From Symsagittifera roscoffensis (taxonomy: Eukaryota; Xenacoelomorpha; Acoela; Convolutidae): 64,000 bases of DNA. The notes below the pieces were generated by a model. It made no database searches. It was given only the letters and a program-made list of their open reading frames with translations, and was not told the DNA's origin. Both the position numbers and the translations under genes were made by a program. Below, piece after piece: positions 10,288 to 20,375 of this stretch. The stretch is taken from contig NC_087068.1 in the NCBI RefSeq assembly GCF_963678635.1, positions 34,979,436 through 35,043,435 on the forward strand, given 5' to 3'. Position 1 is the stretch's first letter, and each line of letters starts with the position of its first letter.

Positions 10288-10624
10288 GACGATAATTTGT
10301 TTCAAATTAAGTCCTTTTTATAAGTACAGGAGTAGTCCAATTAAGCTTACTAATTGAGGCCTGAAAAGCTAGTCTTAATTCACTTGATGCATCTAGCATC
10401 TCAAAAGTAATTACATTTCGATTAGTTAGAGAAATAATCCCTCACTCACGCGTTTAAAACAGAGATAACCTACATGGTGCTAATTGAAGGCAACAAAAGA
10501 CGTTTGTGAGATTTATAAAAAATCATACTGCCTATTTCTTTAACCATTGTTATACCACTCTATCAGATCAGATATAATGTTTGAAGCGTCATTCCATTTT
10601 ACTTTATCTTCGAAAGATAAATAA

Positions 10625-11727
10625 ATGCTAGTGATATCAGGCCACGAGTATTACCTTAAACGAAAAAACAAGACAGCAACAAATTGGAACTGCTCAAAGT
10701 ACCAAACCCATAAATGCCGCGCAACAGCAATTACGGAAGGAGAAAATTTTATTGAAACGAGGGGTCAACATAATCACGATATTTCCACGGGCAAACCTGA
10801 TGCTCGACTAGTTTTGAAAAACATCAAGGAGCTAAGCGATAGTAACACCCCAACCGTCGCAGTCGCAACCGCCATTCAGCCAATTACAGACAACATTGCC
10901 ACTCAACTAGCCCTACCATCCAAAGAAAATTTAGTTCGCACCGCACAACGAGCGCGCAAGCAACGAGAAGAAGTCTTACCAGTCTCCCCAGCAAACAGAA
11001 GTTTCGAAATACCCGAACTTTTCAAAAATTTTATAAGATTTGACAGTGGGCAAAATGATCACGAGAGGATTATTTTATTCGGTGACCCTGAAATGCTACG
11101 TGTGCTTGAAACATCCAACTTTTGGTTGGCTGATGGAACTTTTAAAGTCACCCCGAAAATGTTTTAACAACTTTACTCCATACACGTTAGTCTTTCAGGA
11201 ATAGCCCCTGCTTGCATATATGCGTTCCTGCCAAATAAAACAGAAAAAATTTTCCCGAGACCAAGCTGTCGGGATGTTTCTTCCATCTTTCACAAAGTTT
11301 TATGAGAAAAATCGGGGAGCTCGGATTGAAAAAGGATTACGAAACTAACCACGAGTTCGCTTTAGCACTCAAAATGTTACCCGCACTGGCTTTCGAAAAA
11401 GAAGAAGTAGGAAATTCATACAATAAAATAGTGGAGGAAATTCAAATAGTTTGCGATCGCACCATAAAAGAGTCGGAAAAAATAGCGAAAGTTGACGAGC
11501 TTTGCCTTTATTTTGGATCTAACTACATAAAAAGTCTCGTCCCGAATCGGGAAGCCCTATTCCCCCCTTCATTATGGAATCAAAGGGATGCGGCATCATC
11601 GGGTTTGGCCAGAACAACAAATGCTGTAGAGGGCTGGCATTATGGCATACAGTCATACTTCAGTGGATCGCATCCCAGTATATGGAAAGTGATTGCAAAT
11701 TTGCAAAAAGACGCGTCCGTTCTATAA
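10625..11727 (+). pseudogene. FLYWCH/MULE transposase, internally deleted
   Basis: The ATG at 10625 starts a FLYWCH zinc finger: YYLKRK, then WNC, then C (HKCRA), then HNHD, the W-x-C...C...H-x-H pattern, as a DNA-binding domain. After a ~90-residue linker the MULE catalytic domain begins with FWLADGTFKVTP, whose Asp is the first DDE residue, at about 11120-11155. A TAA follows at 11165. The next frame reads QLYSIHVSL and AFLPNKTE. Then ~60-80 residues that should hold the second catalytic Asp are missing, and the CFFHLSQ...FMRKIGELGL block follows. The C-terminal part is open (11302-11727) and shows SGLARTTNAVEGWH and GSHPSIWKVI, the classic end of this family. Loss of the central block makes it inactive. 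Confidence 0.85.
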
Positions 11728-12014
11728 CGCCTCGAGTGGGCACCAATTTACAAAAAAGAAAAACTACCGGGTGCTCAACGAAAAAGTGCAGAATATTATG
11801 CATGTTTACGAAGAAAAAACTGATTTGCATTTCTTTCGCGCTATGGCGAACTTGAGTTAAATATTTGCTATTTAATCTATATTTCCAAGCAATAAAATTT
11901 TTTCCAAGTTTAATTATTTTCCTTGATTTTTCAAAATTGAGCTAGAGTCGATTTGAAACCGGCAAAATAATAAATACATACAAGGTGTTGACTTTTCTTT
12001 TCCCTCCGCCCAAC

Positions 12015-12114
12015 CCGGCAAGGTCATTTCTGTCGGCAAGGTCATTTTTGTTCGGCAAGGTCATTTCTGCAAGGTCATTTCTGCAAGGTCATATCGGCAA
12101 GGACATTTCTGTTC
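12015..12114. repeat. Short tandem repeat inside MULE
   Basis: Six or so variants of ggcaaggtcatttctg (15-21 bases apart) lie between the transposase remnant and the right inverted repeat. They are subterminal and could be transposase-binding repeats or a simple minisatellite. Confidence 0.8.
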
Positions 12115-12253
12115 AAATCTAAAACGCATTTAGCAGCGTGCGTGTTAACTCATTTTGGTTCGCAAAATTTTTCGCAATTAAAGCTTTGATGTTTACCGAC
12201 GATATGGTTCCGAATCCTTTTCAAGTAACTTTCACTTTGATTCTAACAATTGG

Positions 12254-12358
12254 TTTTAAAAAGGGGTTAAATTGTAGTGGGGTTATCTGATTTGGGGGTT
12301 ATATGAGAGGGGGTTAAGAAAAAGGGGGTTACAAAACACGGGGTGATAAGCTTGGGAA
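12254..12358 (-). repeat. MULE right terminal inverted repeat
   Basis: Reads ggggttaaattgtagtgggg, gggggttatatgag, gggggttaag, gggggttac. Its reverse complement aligns phrase by phrase with the left repeat. Confidence 0.85.
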
Positions 12359-12369
12359 CCCTACTTTAT
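12359..12369. repeat. Right target-site duplication of MULE
   Basis: An exact second copy of CCCTACTTTAT, immediately outside the right inverted repeat. Confidence 0.8.
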
Positions 12370-12427
12370 AGCCCCCCTCCCCCCCCCCCCCCCCCAAAAA
12401 AATCCCTTTTGTTGAAGAACCTAGCAC

Positions 12428-12604
12428 CCTCCCCCGCCCCACCTCACATAAGCATCAATTTTAAGATGTAACGAGGGGTTTCACAAGGTTAATCGTGAAC
12501 ACAAATGACATGTCCTAATTAGTTCGCTTGCCAATTTTCGCAACATTCGGTTAAAAAGAACAACATTTCACTAGTAAAACTTTGCAGGTGGGGACGGGGG
12601 GGTT
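12428..12604. mobile_element. MITE-like element, copy B
   Basis: Shares with copies A and C the order cccccgccccacctcaca, catcaattttaagatgtaacgag, ggtttcacaaggtta, cctaattagt, gccaattttc and ctttgcaggtgggg. Its outermost ggctc/gagcc ends are lost or diverged. It begins about 60 bases right of the MULE target duplication, separated by a poly-C and a poly-A tract. Confidence 0.6.
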
Positions 12605-13711
12605 CTGGGGAGCCCAAAATTGTAATTCATTGCGGCAGGTCGAGTTTCGCAAGTTATGTCCAAAATTTTGAGATAAATTTTTGCATTTACAGACTTTCGT
12701 GACCGAAACTTGATTTTTCCAGCCTTTCGTGAATTCTTGACCAAAAAATGGCATATCTAGGTTTTCGTTGCAAAATTTTGGCACTCTCAGACTTTCGCGA
12801 CCAAATAGATCCGATCCGATTTTGGCTGACAAAAAAGTGATTCAGGCTCCTTTCATGCTCATTTGTTTGAAATTTCATAACACACAATTTGTATAAAAAA
12901 GTTTTGGTTAAACCTTCAATGACAAGTTTTATTGCATTCGGAAGTTCTAAACAATTTTCTCTATGCTGTCGCAAAATTGAACTTAGGAAAATAAAACGAA
13001 TGAACTGGAAAAGAATCTAGGTGTGATCCCTCTATCGAATACGGAGACCAGGGCTTCTTCAAACACTGCCCTCCAGAGTTTTTGTGTGACAAACACTACA
13101 AAATTTGCATTCGAGCAAATTTGAACGACTAACTCATAACTCGAAGGGTTCATTTGTGTCATGAGAAATTATGGTTAAGCTCGTGAACTTATTTAAACGC
13201 CTTATTTTGCATTTTGCCTCGGTAAGTATTTTAATCTCTTTTCCACTCCTCCATCATTGAGTGTTATTATGGATGAAAGCGTGACTTTACGATGTAATGT
13301 ATGAAAAGCAAATGTGTTCACAATAGTTGATTTGTTCACCATGCAAAATTTCATTGCACTATGACAACGTTAAATTAGTTTTTCAAAACTGAACTTCAAT
13401 GTGGGGAGAAGTCGAAAAAGGCCATATTTTGTTGAAAGAAGTATAGTTATTATTTTCAGAATGGAATTTTTAGCAGAATGGACAAATTAAAAATGTTATA
13501 AGCATTGCTTTTTATATTTAATGGATCAGATGTTATTATCCGTGACCGAGTGGGTTAACATCAACAGGGATTCAACAAATTTAAATACATGTAAATTGGT
13601 ATAATTTTGTTAAGTAGAATTTGAGTTTCTGCATATCTTAAAAATAAAAAAATTAAATGTCGGCCAGCTTTGTTCACCCGCATAATTTAGTTGGAACGCT
13701 CAAATTGTACA
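12605..13711. other. No gene recognised
   Basis: About 1.1 kb without a supportable gene. Near 12.68-12.80 kb the phrase agactttcg(t/c)gacc recurs. The minus-strand open frames there (12551-12974) have no coding features and overlap this short repetitiveness. The rest is AT-rich unique-looking sequence. Confidence 0.5.
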
Positions 13712-13909
13712 GGCTCTTCCCCCGCCCCCACCTCACATGAGCATCAGTTTTATGGTGTAGTGAGTGGTTTTTCAAGGTTCACTATGAAGACTAAATATGT
13801 TTGTCATGGCCTAATTAGTCCGCCTGTCAGTTTTCATAGCAATCAAAAGGTAGGAACAGTAATTTTACTTGCACAAATTTGCAGGTGGGAGGAAAAAGGA
13901 AAAAGAGCC
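13712..13909. mobile_element. MITE-like element, copy C
   Basis: A 198-bp segment starts ggctcttcccccgcccccac and ends aggaaaaaggaaaaagagcc. It is flanked by TTGTACA on the left (ending at 13711) and by TTGTACA one base after the right end, a plausible 6-7 bp target duplication. The interior matches copy A over most of its length (atgagcatcagttttatggtgta, atgaagac, cctaattagtccgcctgtca). Confidence 0.72.
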
Positions 13910-14184
13910 ATTGTACAAACACGGACTTGAGTTTCATGGATGATAATCTATTAAATTGTAGTTTTCTGATCATCAGACTATTGAAAATTTAGAAATAATC
14001 AAACATAATTGGTTAAAATTATTTTGTTTCTAAAGTTAGTCTACATTTGTCAACCTCAGCTCAGTTTTTCAAAAGCACAAAAAACTTAACTTTCGCATAA
14101 CAAAGAAACAAACTGAAAGAAGGAAAGCTGGTATAAAATCAGTATAATTACGTGAAACTACAAGGTCTGTAGCCCAGCGTATAC

Positions 14185-14230
14185 ATCCCGTACTGAACTT
14201 TTTGTGCCATTTCACGGCTGATCATCCATT
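14185..14230 (+). repeat. Left inverted repeat of unclassified TIR element
   Basis: Pairs with 16028-16073. The core atcccgtac and aactttttg are conserved in both ends. Confidence 0.65.
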
Positions 14231-14491
14231 TAGCAGGGGAGAGAATATTCTCAGGACTGTTCCCCCATTATGCAGGGCTGTTCACAAGTGAGCATGCGTA
14301 TTTTTCTACAGACATGGTCGTACCTGGATCTTACATGATCAGACCTGAGTGAAACATGTTCATGCCAGCCGCAGACATGATAACGCCTGACTGAAAACTT
14401 GAAAAATTCATATTTATTTATACATTACTTCGCGTATCTTGACTAATTGGTCTTTGTTGTTAAAATTTCACTTTTTCAGATTTTGTTCGAA

Positions 14492-14647
14492 ATGAGTTTA
14501 TCCAAATTTACCTCCTCGAGCCAACCATCTTCTAATGAAGGAAATTATGTCGTATCTACATCCCAAAAAAGAGGACGTCAGGTTAGTTTCAGGGGGTCAA
14601 CGGGAGGGATAGTCGAAAAAACTAAATATCCCCGGTTTGAACTATAA
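14492..14647 (+). CDS. Exon-like ORF inside TIR element
   Basis: The ATG follows a good acceptor (ctttttcag at 14471-14479) and the ORF runs 51 codons. It is Ser/Thr/Gln-rich (MSLSKFTSSSQPSSNEGNY). A strong donor-like CAG|GTTAGT occurs at 14579-14587, so a real exon may be only ~90 bases, ending after KRGRQ. The basic end and low-complexity start would fit the N-terminus of a DNA-binding transposase, but this is inference. Confidence 0.3.
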   Translation: MSLSKFTSSSQPSSNEGNYVVSTSQKRGRQVSFRGSTGGIVEKTKYPRFEL

Positions 14648-15054
14648 TTAAAGCAATTCGTCACAAAATTTTTTGGCCAATAATCCTTCAATTTTCGCGA
14701 ACCAGTAGCCGCAATAATTGCGAATAAATTAAAAAGATTTGATTGGTTGATACTATTAATCTCATTGAATAAATTAACAACAAATGTGCGACTACTTTTT
14801 AACGCATGATTTTCGTCTAATTTTATTTGTTAAGCATTTATTTGAAGTGATGTAAGTAAATTGGAACAAAGTGAAGTTAAAACAGACAAAACTGCTCGCA
14901 TGAGGGCAAAGCCCTGAATGTTCCGACTGCCTTTTAAGGTTTCTGGAGCAGTAATAACATTCAAAAATTAACTGAAATAAAACAAAATGAAAATTTTTTT
15001 TTCTAAAATTTGAATTTTTTTTAATGAAAATCATCCCCCCACACGGCATATAAA

Positions 15055-15650
15055 GTAAAAAAGGATATTTTTTGCTCCTTGCAACAAATCAGTTATGGCA
15101 AATAAGCTTCTTTCAACTAAATTGGAACGATTTCTAAGACGGATTAAATCTCCGCTCACCCAAATGCCCCCCCCCCCCCTTTGTACTATTTTGAGATATA
15201 CATTTTTGGCTGACTGACGTTAAACTTTTTTAAAGTCGCTTTCGGGGCCCAGCCTTACTGAACATTTAGAAGGAGCGCGTGCCGAAAAAACGCGATTGAT
15301 TGGCCAAATTTTTGCAAAATGAGAAAAAATTTGCAAACGCTTCAAAGTACTAATTATTTTACCATGGTAGCTCTTTAGAAGAAATTGAGACAAGTGTTTG
15401 CTGGAGTTTTGACTAACAGTTAGTTTTGTTGACAGGAAACAGAGAAAACTATCCACACGCCCCGCTACCAACGACTCCCTGCTTGCAATTAAAGAAAGAT
15501 GCATCTACCCACTACAGTAAATTTTCAACAAAAAACTTCGCCGATGTCAGAAAAAATCTGAAAAAAAACTAAAAATTTGAAGTAAAGTGTCACATTATCA
15601 AGCTGAGTTTATGATGTTGTTACAATTTAACCATTTCTTTAATTATCTTA
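15055..15650. other. No gene recognised (interior of TIR element)
   Basis: Holds a poly-C tract (15170-15179). A minus-strand 94-codon frame at 15220-15504 shows no domain, signal or repeat support and was not accepted as a gene. Confidence 0.45.
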
Positions 15651-15668
15651 TAATACTGAAGATACTGT

Positions 15669-15962
15669 ATGAGCATATTCGGTTCAGGCATGGTCATGTA
15701 CCCTGTAGATGTGAGCATGTTTAGTTCAGGTATGATAATGTATCCTGCAGGTGTGAGCATATTCAGTTCAGGCATGATCATGTATCCTGCAGGTGTGAGC
15801 ATATTTAGTTCAGGCATGATTATGTATCCTGCAGGTGTGAGCATGTTCGGTTCAGGCGTGATCATGTATCCTGCAGGTGTGAACATGTTCAGTTCAGGCA
15901 TGATCATGCATGCTGCAGGTGTGAGCATATCTTCAGTTAGCACACCTGATGCATGTCTGATG
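15669..15962. repeat. 42-bp minisatellite, six to seven copies
   Basis: Units begin (gtgagcat) at 15669, 15711, 15753, 15795, 15837, 15879 and 15921, an exact 42-base spacing without indels. Each has gtgagcat(a/g)ttc, agttcaggcatgatcatg and tatcctgcaggt. Because 42 is a multiple of three, both strands are open. The plus strand encodes a 14-residue repeat (SMFSSGMIMYPAGV) and the minus strand another (MLTPAGYMIMPELN). A looser relative of the unit lies at 14280-14400. Confidence 0.92.
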
Positions 15963-16027
15963 CAGGTATGTGCATGCCGAATATAGACATGCTGCACATC
16001 TGTTACAGACATGAATTTTGCATGATT

Positions 16028-16073
16028 TTACAATGATCAGATATGATTATGGCCAAAAAGTTTGGTACGGGAT
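16028..16073 (-). repeat. Right inverted repeat of unclassified TIR element
   Basis: Reads atgatcagatatgattatgg then ccaaaaagtttggtacgggat. The reverse complement aligns with 14185-14230. Confidence 0.65.
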
Positions 16074-17186
16074 AGTAGGTTACAGTCAGTACATAGTGGA
16101 ACGGTACTTCAACTAGCTCGTTTTGATTTTGGATCACGTATGAGCCGAACATGATAGAACAAAATGCTAGTAGTTTATTCGATTGTAAATTGGTTTAAAA
16201 TGAGATTCATCTTCTTTGAATTTCTGAAATTATTCTGATTTGATGTAACAGTCAAGAACCAACCGTTTTGATATCCAGCTTAAAAAGACAAAATTTTTCT
16301 TGCCGTAATTTTCTGATAAAATTAAATGCAAACCAGCATAAACTGCATGAGATATCCTATTCATAGTACATACATGCTTTCTCCCTAGTGCTTTAAGAGA
16401 GCCTCAAACCAAAAACATTGAGAGACAAAAAAATTTCCGGCCAATTTCATGAAAACTTTCCCCAAAAAGCTCAAAAAATTGTTTATACCAATTTTTCCTA
16501 ATTTTTTTACAGATTTTTTTTTATTTTGCACCGCCTGTTTGACCACTGAGTCCTTCAATTGTGTCAAATAATTTTTATGAGTGAAGCTTCACCTCTTTTG
16601 TTTCCAGTCGTGAAATATTCTCAAAAACATTGGCTAAGCTAGCTCCTTCTTCCGCCGCATACCGTAGAGACCGATACCGCTACTTTTTTACCGTAATACC
16701 GTACCATTTCAGCCATAGGCCGTACGCTTTGAACCATCGAATACAGCAACTTAATTTACCAGACTTTTTAGTCCCTCAGAGATAAAGTTAACTTCCTGAA
16801 ATTTTTTTCCTACCTACGATGACTTTACAAATGATCTGTTCTCAGCGGGCCATCATTGAAACGGCTTTTTGTCCAATTTTGTCATGGTTAATTGCAATTG
16901 CCGCCGATTCATTTTACCTTTTCCATAAACACTTAATAACTTAGTTTAAATCAACATCTGGATGACTTTTTCATAGCAACTCCAGGTATAATTTTCAAAT
17001 TACCAATTCATTTTCGAAAATTCTTTCTTCCGAATGAGAGCCGGTGGGTTAAATGAAAATCATTTGGTACGCATCCACCAATTATAAACCCCAAAAACAC
17101 ACCCAAAACCAGAACCAAGGTAAAATTTTAAACGTCCTCAAAAGGAACCAAGGATCTCGGAAAAGTTTTTGCAAAAGTAATATAGC
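16074..17186. other. No gene recognised
   Basis: AT-rich stretch with a small cluster of taccg phrases at about 16660-16730. A 55-bp phrase (aaccaaggtaaaattttaaa ... ggaaccaagga) at about 17101-17155 recurs imperfectly at 17461-17515. No ORF with support. Confidence 0.5.
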
Positions 17187-17915
17187 GCTTAATTTAACGT
17201 TCCAAGCAGTAAACTTATCTTAATGCCAGCTCCAAACCTCACTAAAAACCCTATTTCTAGAACATTCTCATTATCCTTTTAACTCAAAAAAGCTCGAACC
17301 AAAAAAATTCACGACACCTAGAGTTTTCCAAGAGAAACCTTTCAAAATTATTCGAAAAAAAAAGAAAAATATCAAAAATAACCATGGCAGTTTTTCAAGC
17401 CAATAAAAAAATCGTAAAAAAATAATTCTGAGTGTACTTACTTTTAAACTCAAAGAGTACACCTAAAATCAAAACCAAGGTACAATTTTTAAGCTCAAAA
17501 AGGACCAAGGACCCCCAATTCGTTCTTGCCCGAGCACTTTTCAAGTGACTATTCCGATAGGCCTCAAAGACATGGGTATGAACTTACCTAGCAAAAAAGG
17601 CAGTCAAAAATTTAAATGCATCTAAAAAGGGTTGAAATACAATTCCGACGGCGCTTCGACCAGGCTTGCATATCAGATGATGTTAGGGAGAGAATCTTCT
17701 TTTTTATGTGAAGAGAATCTTCTTTTTTGATATTTTTCTATTTTTTTCGAAAAATTTTGAAAGGTTTCTCTTGGAAATCTCTAGGTGTCGTAAACTTTTT
17801 TGGTTCGAGCTTTTTTGAGTTAAAAGGATAATGGGCATGTTCTAGAAATAGGGTTTTTAGTGAGGTTTGGAGCTGGCATTGAGATAAGTTTACAATTTGG
17901 AACGTTAAATTAAGC
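17187..17915. mobile_element. Foldback element (long imperfect inverted repeat)
   Basis: The left arm 17187-17373 and right arm 17729-17915 are reverse complements over ~187 bp with few mismatches. Outer ends are gcttaatttaacgttccaa / ttggaacgttaaattaagc and inner ends are aaagaaaaatatc / gatatttttctatt. The spacer is ~355 bp. The arms share agctccaaacctcactaaaa and aaaaaagctcgaacc. Open frames across the arms (17271-17462 and 17738-18019, minus) are by-products of the repeat. The structure would form a stable hairpin. Confidence 0.8.
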
Positions 17916-18173
17916 TTACAGCAAGGGGTTTCGGGTTGGAGAAAAAGAAGCTTTGAAGCTCGGAAAAATCTTTTATTTACCGAACGGGAGGCTTTCCGGA
18001 TAAGTATAGCGACGAGCAACGCCGGGTTAGCTATTGCCCCTCAAACCAAACGGCCATGCCTTAAAATTTCGAAGGACATGATTTGAAATGTTTCAAGATA
18101 CATTGAATCACATGACAGAAACTTTGAGTTTGATATCTTTTAAACATATTACAAAGACAATCTATGCTTATCA

Positions 18174-18179
18174 TGCATC
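18174..18179. repeat. Left 6-bp direct repeat flanking the giant element
   Basis: TGCATC sits immediately before the left inverted repeat and again immediately after the right one (53165-53170). Six-base target duplications are characteristic of Polinton/Maverick integration. Confidence 0.6.
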
Positions 18180-18412
18180 AGTAGTAGAAGAGTGAGCAGA
18201 AGTGTGGGGATGGGTGCTAGTCCCCATGTTATAACATAGGTTATTGAGTATCCGATCAGCATCCTAGGTATTAACATAGGCTATCGATTTCCCATGTTTT
18301 AAGGCTATAGGTTTCATAGTTTCAGATGGTAAGATGATAAAATTTTCTTGGCACCCGAATTTTTTGGAGCTCGATTTTGCCGATACTTGCGTTTCCTGGC
18401 TAACTTCTATGA
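18180..18412 (+). repeat. Left inverted repeat of giant element
   Basis: Starts agtagtagaagagtgagcag, then ggggatgggtgct, cccatgtt, ataggttat, gagtatcc, aacataggctat, atttcccatgt, ggtttcata, tttcagatggta and ttttttggagctcga. Each phrase is found in the reverse complement of the right repeat in the same order. The phrase tttcagatggtaag recurs several times further inside, to about 18.68 kb. Confidence 0.8.
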
Positions 18413-19310
18413 TTTATGATATGTAAGGGCTATCTTGTCCTACAAAACTGCGGTATGGTAAATTTCAGATGGTACTTTTCAGAAAAATATTTAAAAATTT
18501 TTTAAGTTTCACTTGCAAAATTATTTTTATCTTGAAAATTTTTTTTTTGAAAAATGAAAAAAAAAAGATTTTGATGGTAAGTTCCACATGGTAGGTTTAA
18601 GAAAAGTTTAATACGTGCAAATAAATTTTTAACTTGAAAATCAAAAAAAAAGTTTCAGATGGTAAGTTTCAGACGGTAGATTTCAGGAACCTTTTTGAAA
18701 GCTTTTTAGATCTTACTTGCAAATACAATTTTATCTTGCAAAAACCTTTCTATCATGGAAACCAAGAAACAAAATCAGATCGTGAGTTTCGACAAACTTA
18801 AGTTTCGATTTAGAGAAGGGGATCATAAACTAATAAATCACAGAATAAGTTTTTTTTTGAAAAAAATCAATTAAATACTTATTCAATCTTGATTGTTTTC
18901 CCTCAGGTTATCTGGGGAAAGTTGACCAGAGAGGATTATCTTTGACAGGTTAATTATCCTGCTCCACTGGATATCAGAGGAAATTTGACAGCTCCTCTCG
19001 TTTTATTACTTTTGTATCACACTTAATCTTTTATTCCACAGTTTATCTGATGAAACAATGACAGGTCTTACTTCATTATATTCATTATACGTCAAACTTA
19101 TCACTTATCTGACTTATTTCAATTTTTTTTTTTTTCACATAAACATCCCGCGATCATATGACAGATGCATACTAGCATTTCCCCGCGGAGTTACAGAAGC
19201 GTGAATTGCTTTCTTGAGAGATTAAAATTTCAAATTTTCCAAAAATTTTGAAATACAACCAATCAAAACTGCTTTAATTTTCTTTGGAACTAAGATATCA
19301 AAATTCAAAA
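18413..19310. other. Subterminal region, no gene recognised
   Basis: Repeats of tttcagatggta(a/c) and close variants occur at about 18464, 18573-18597 and 18653-18690. The remainder is AT-rich with a loose repetition of gacaggt/ggaaatttgac near 18.93-19.07 kb. No ORF is supported. Confidence 0.45.
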
Positions 19311-19725
19311 ACTTTTAAGTTTCGACCTATCAGATGATTTTTTGCAGTTCTCATTTTACCTTAACATGTTTATTTAATCAGTAATTCTCCTTGCTACGAT
19401 TAATTTCAATTCTCTTTTGTTACTTTCTGTTTAATCTTTAACAAAAATTGTAAAATTTCTGAAATTTTTGAAAAACTATCATCCAAATTTGTTAATTGAT
19501 CTGCCCCCGTAAAAGTTTACACTGAGAAAGATATAGTATCATGATCTTTTTGTGTCTGACGTTTTTCTAGGATAATTTTTTATATCTTTCTCAGATTAAA
19601 ATTTTAAGAAGATTATACTTTTACAAGAAATTGTTTACAGTTTTTGTAAATTTTTCTATTCTATCGTTAATTTTTCAATCGGGGGACTACAACATCCATA
19701 TTCCATCATTTTTCTCCGTCTTTTT
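19310..19725. repeat. Repeat block E, copy 1
   Basis: Shared with 29160-29550: gtttcgacctatcag, ctgcccccgtaaaagtttac, gagaaagatatagtatcatga and tttttcaatcgggggactac. Small indels separate the copies. The 19631-19825 open frame here is not conserved in the other copy. Confidence 0.75.
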
Positions 19726-20375
19726 TGCCAAAAGGTTAGTTGCGAATATGCATTTTGTAAAAATGCTTAACTGTTTTTTCTCAATGATTAAACCAAATTT
19801 GCACAAAAATAATAAAATTGGCTAAAAATGGGATAATTTTTTCCTAAAAGTATATTAGATATTGGATGAAATTCAACAAATTAACAACAATTTACATGTT
19901 TTTTTTCTGTAGAAATGTTCTACGTCTTAAGCTTTCTCTTGCTTCCTGCTTAATACGTGTTTTCGTTTTGAACTCACCTTGCTAAATAACTTAGTCAGAA
20001 GTGGTGAATTTGAACGTTTCAAGTGGTAAATTTGAACGAAAAACATGTATCAATTGAACGAAAATTTTATTTTGCTGGCAGAGATGAAATTAGAATTGAT
20101 AACGTCTAACTTTTACTATGTAATTTGTACATGTTTTCCGTTAGGTTCCCTTACTCAGTTGCTACAGTAAATTATTCAAGCAAAAACAGAATTTTTAGAT
20201 CACTAACTATCACTTTTCTTGCTTGATTCTTGATTTTTGTATATATTTTTCTCAAAAAAATTCAGGTGAGAAAGAATTGGTGCAAGTTAAAACATTTAAA
20301 AGCATATGTAAAAATTGAAAATATAAAGGTGTATTTTTACGTTGAGTTTTCAGAACAAATTAAGAGCAGCTCTAT
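19700..20375. repeat. Repeat block D, copy 1
   Basis: Similar to 23520-24270 and 32020-32780. Shared phrases include gccaaaaggttagttgc, gatattggatgaaattcaac, gaaatgttctacgtcttaag, ggttcccttactcagttgct and gtgagaaagaattggtgc. There is no coding support. The first copy differs most. Confidence 0.75.

Larger units (their letters stand above)
10182..12358 (+). mobile_element. Mutator-like (MULE) DNA transposon, defective
   Basis: A 2,177-bp element is flanked by an 11-bp direct repeat. Its ends form imperfect terminal inverted repeats of ~105 bp (10182-10287 and 12254-12358). Both are built from repeated TAACCCC/AACCCCC phrases every ~13-17 bases and close with ACAATTTAACCCC. The interior carries a decayed FLYWCH plus MULE-transposase gene on the plus strand and a short tandem repeat. 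Terminal repeats, target duplication and transposase type all agree. The transposase is internally deleted, so this copy would need help to move. Confidence 0.88.
14185..16073. mobile_element. TIR element with 42-bp minisatellite (unclassified)
   Basis: The ends are inverted copies of ~45 bp. The left end reads atcccgtactgaactttttg then ctgatcat. The reverse complement of the right end reads atcccgtaccaaactttttg then ctgatcat. Short acatgatc/catgatcatg phrases cluster inside both ends, and six 42-bp tandem copies lie near the right end. One exon-like ORF (14492-14647) is inside. No transposase is recognised and no clear target duplication was resolved, so the superfamily is open. Confidence 0.6.

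Noticed and set aside
12551-12974. Overlapping minus-strand ORFs of 93 and 95 codons
   Set aside because: They lie over short repeated phrases and a MITE edge, show no domain, and overlap each other in different frames.
15220-15504. 94-codon minus-strand ORF inside the TIR element
   Set aside because: No motif, no repeat copy, no splice or start context. Most likely chance.
15669-15962. CRISPR array
   Set aside because: The 42-bp units are contiguous with no spacers, and the context is eukaryotic.
16650-16735. taccg microsatellite as a regulatory site
   Set aside because: Too few irregular repeats to support a call.
17271-18019. Two minus-strand ORFs with similar ends
   Set aside because: The similarity comes from the inverted arms of the foldback, not from duplicated genes.
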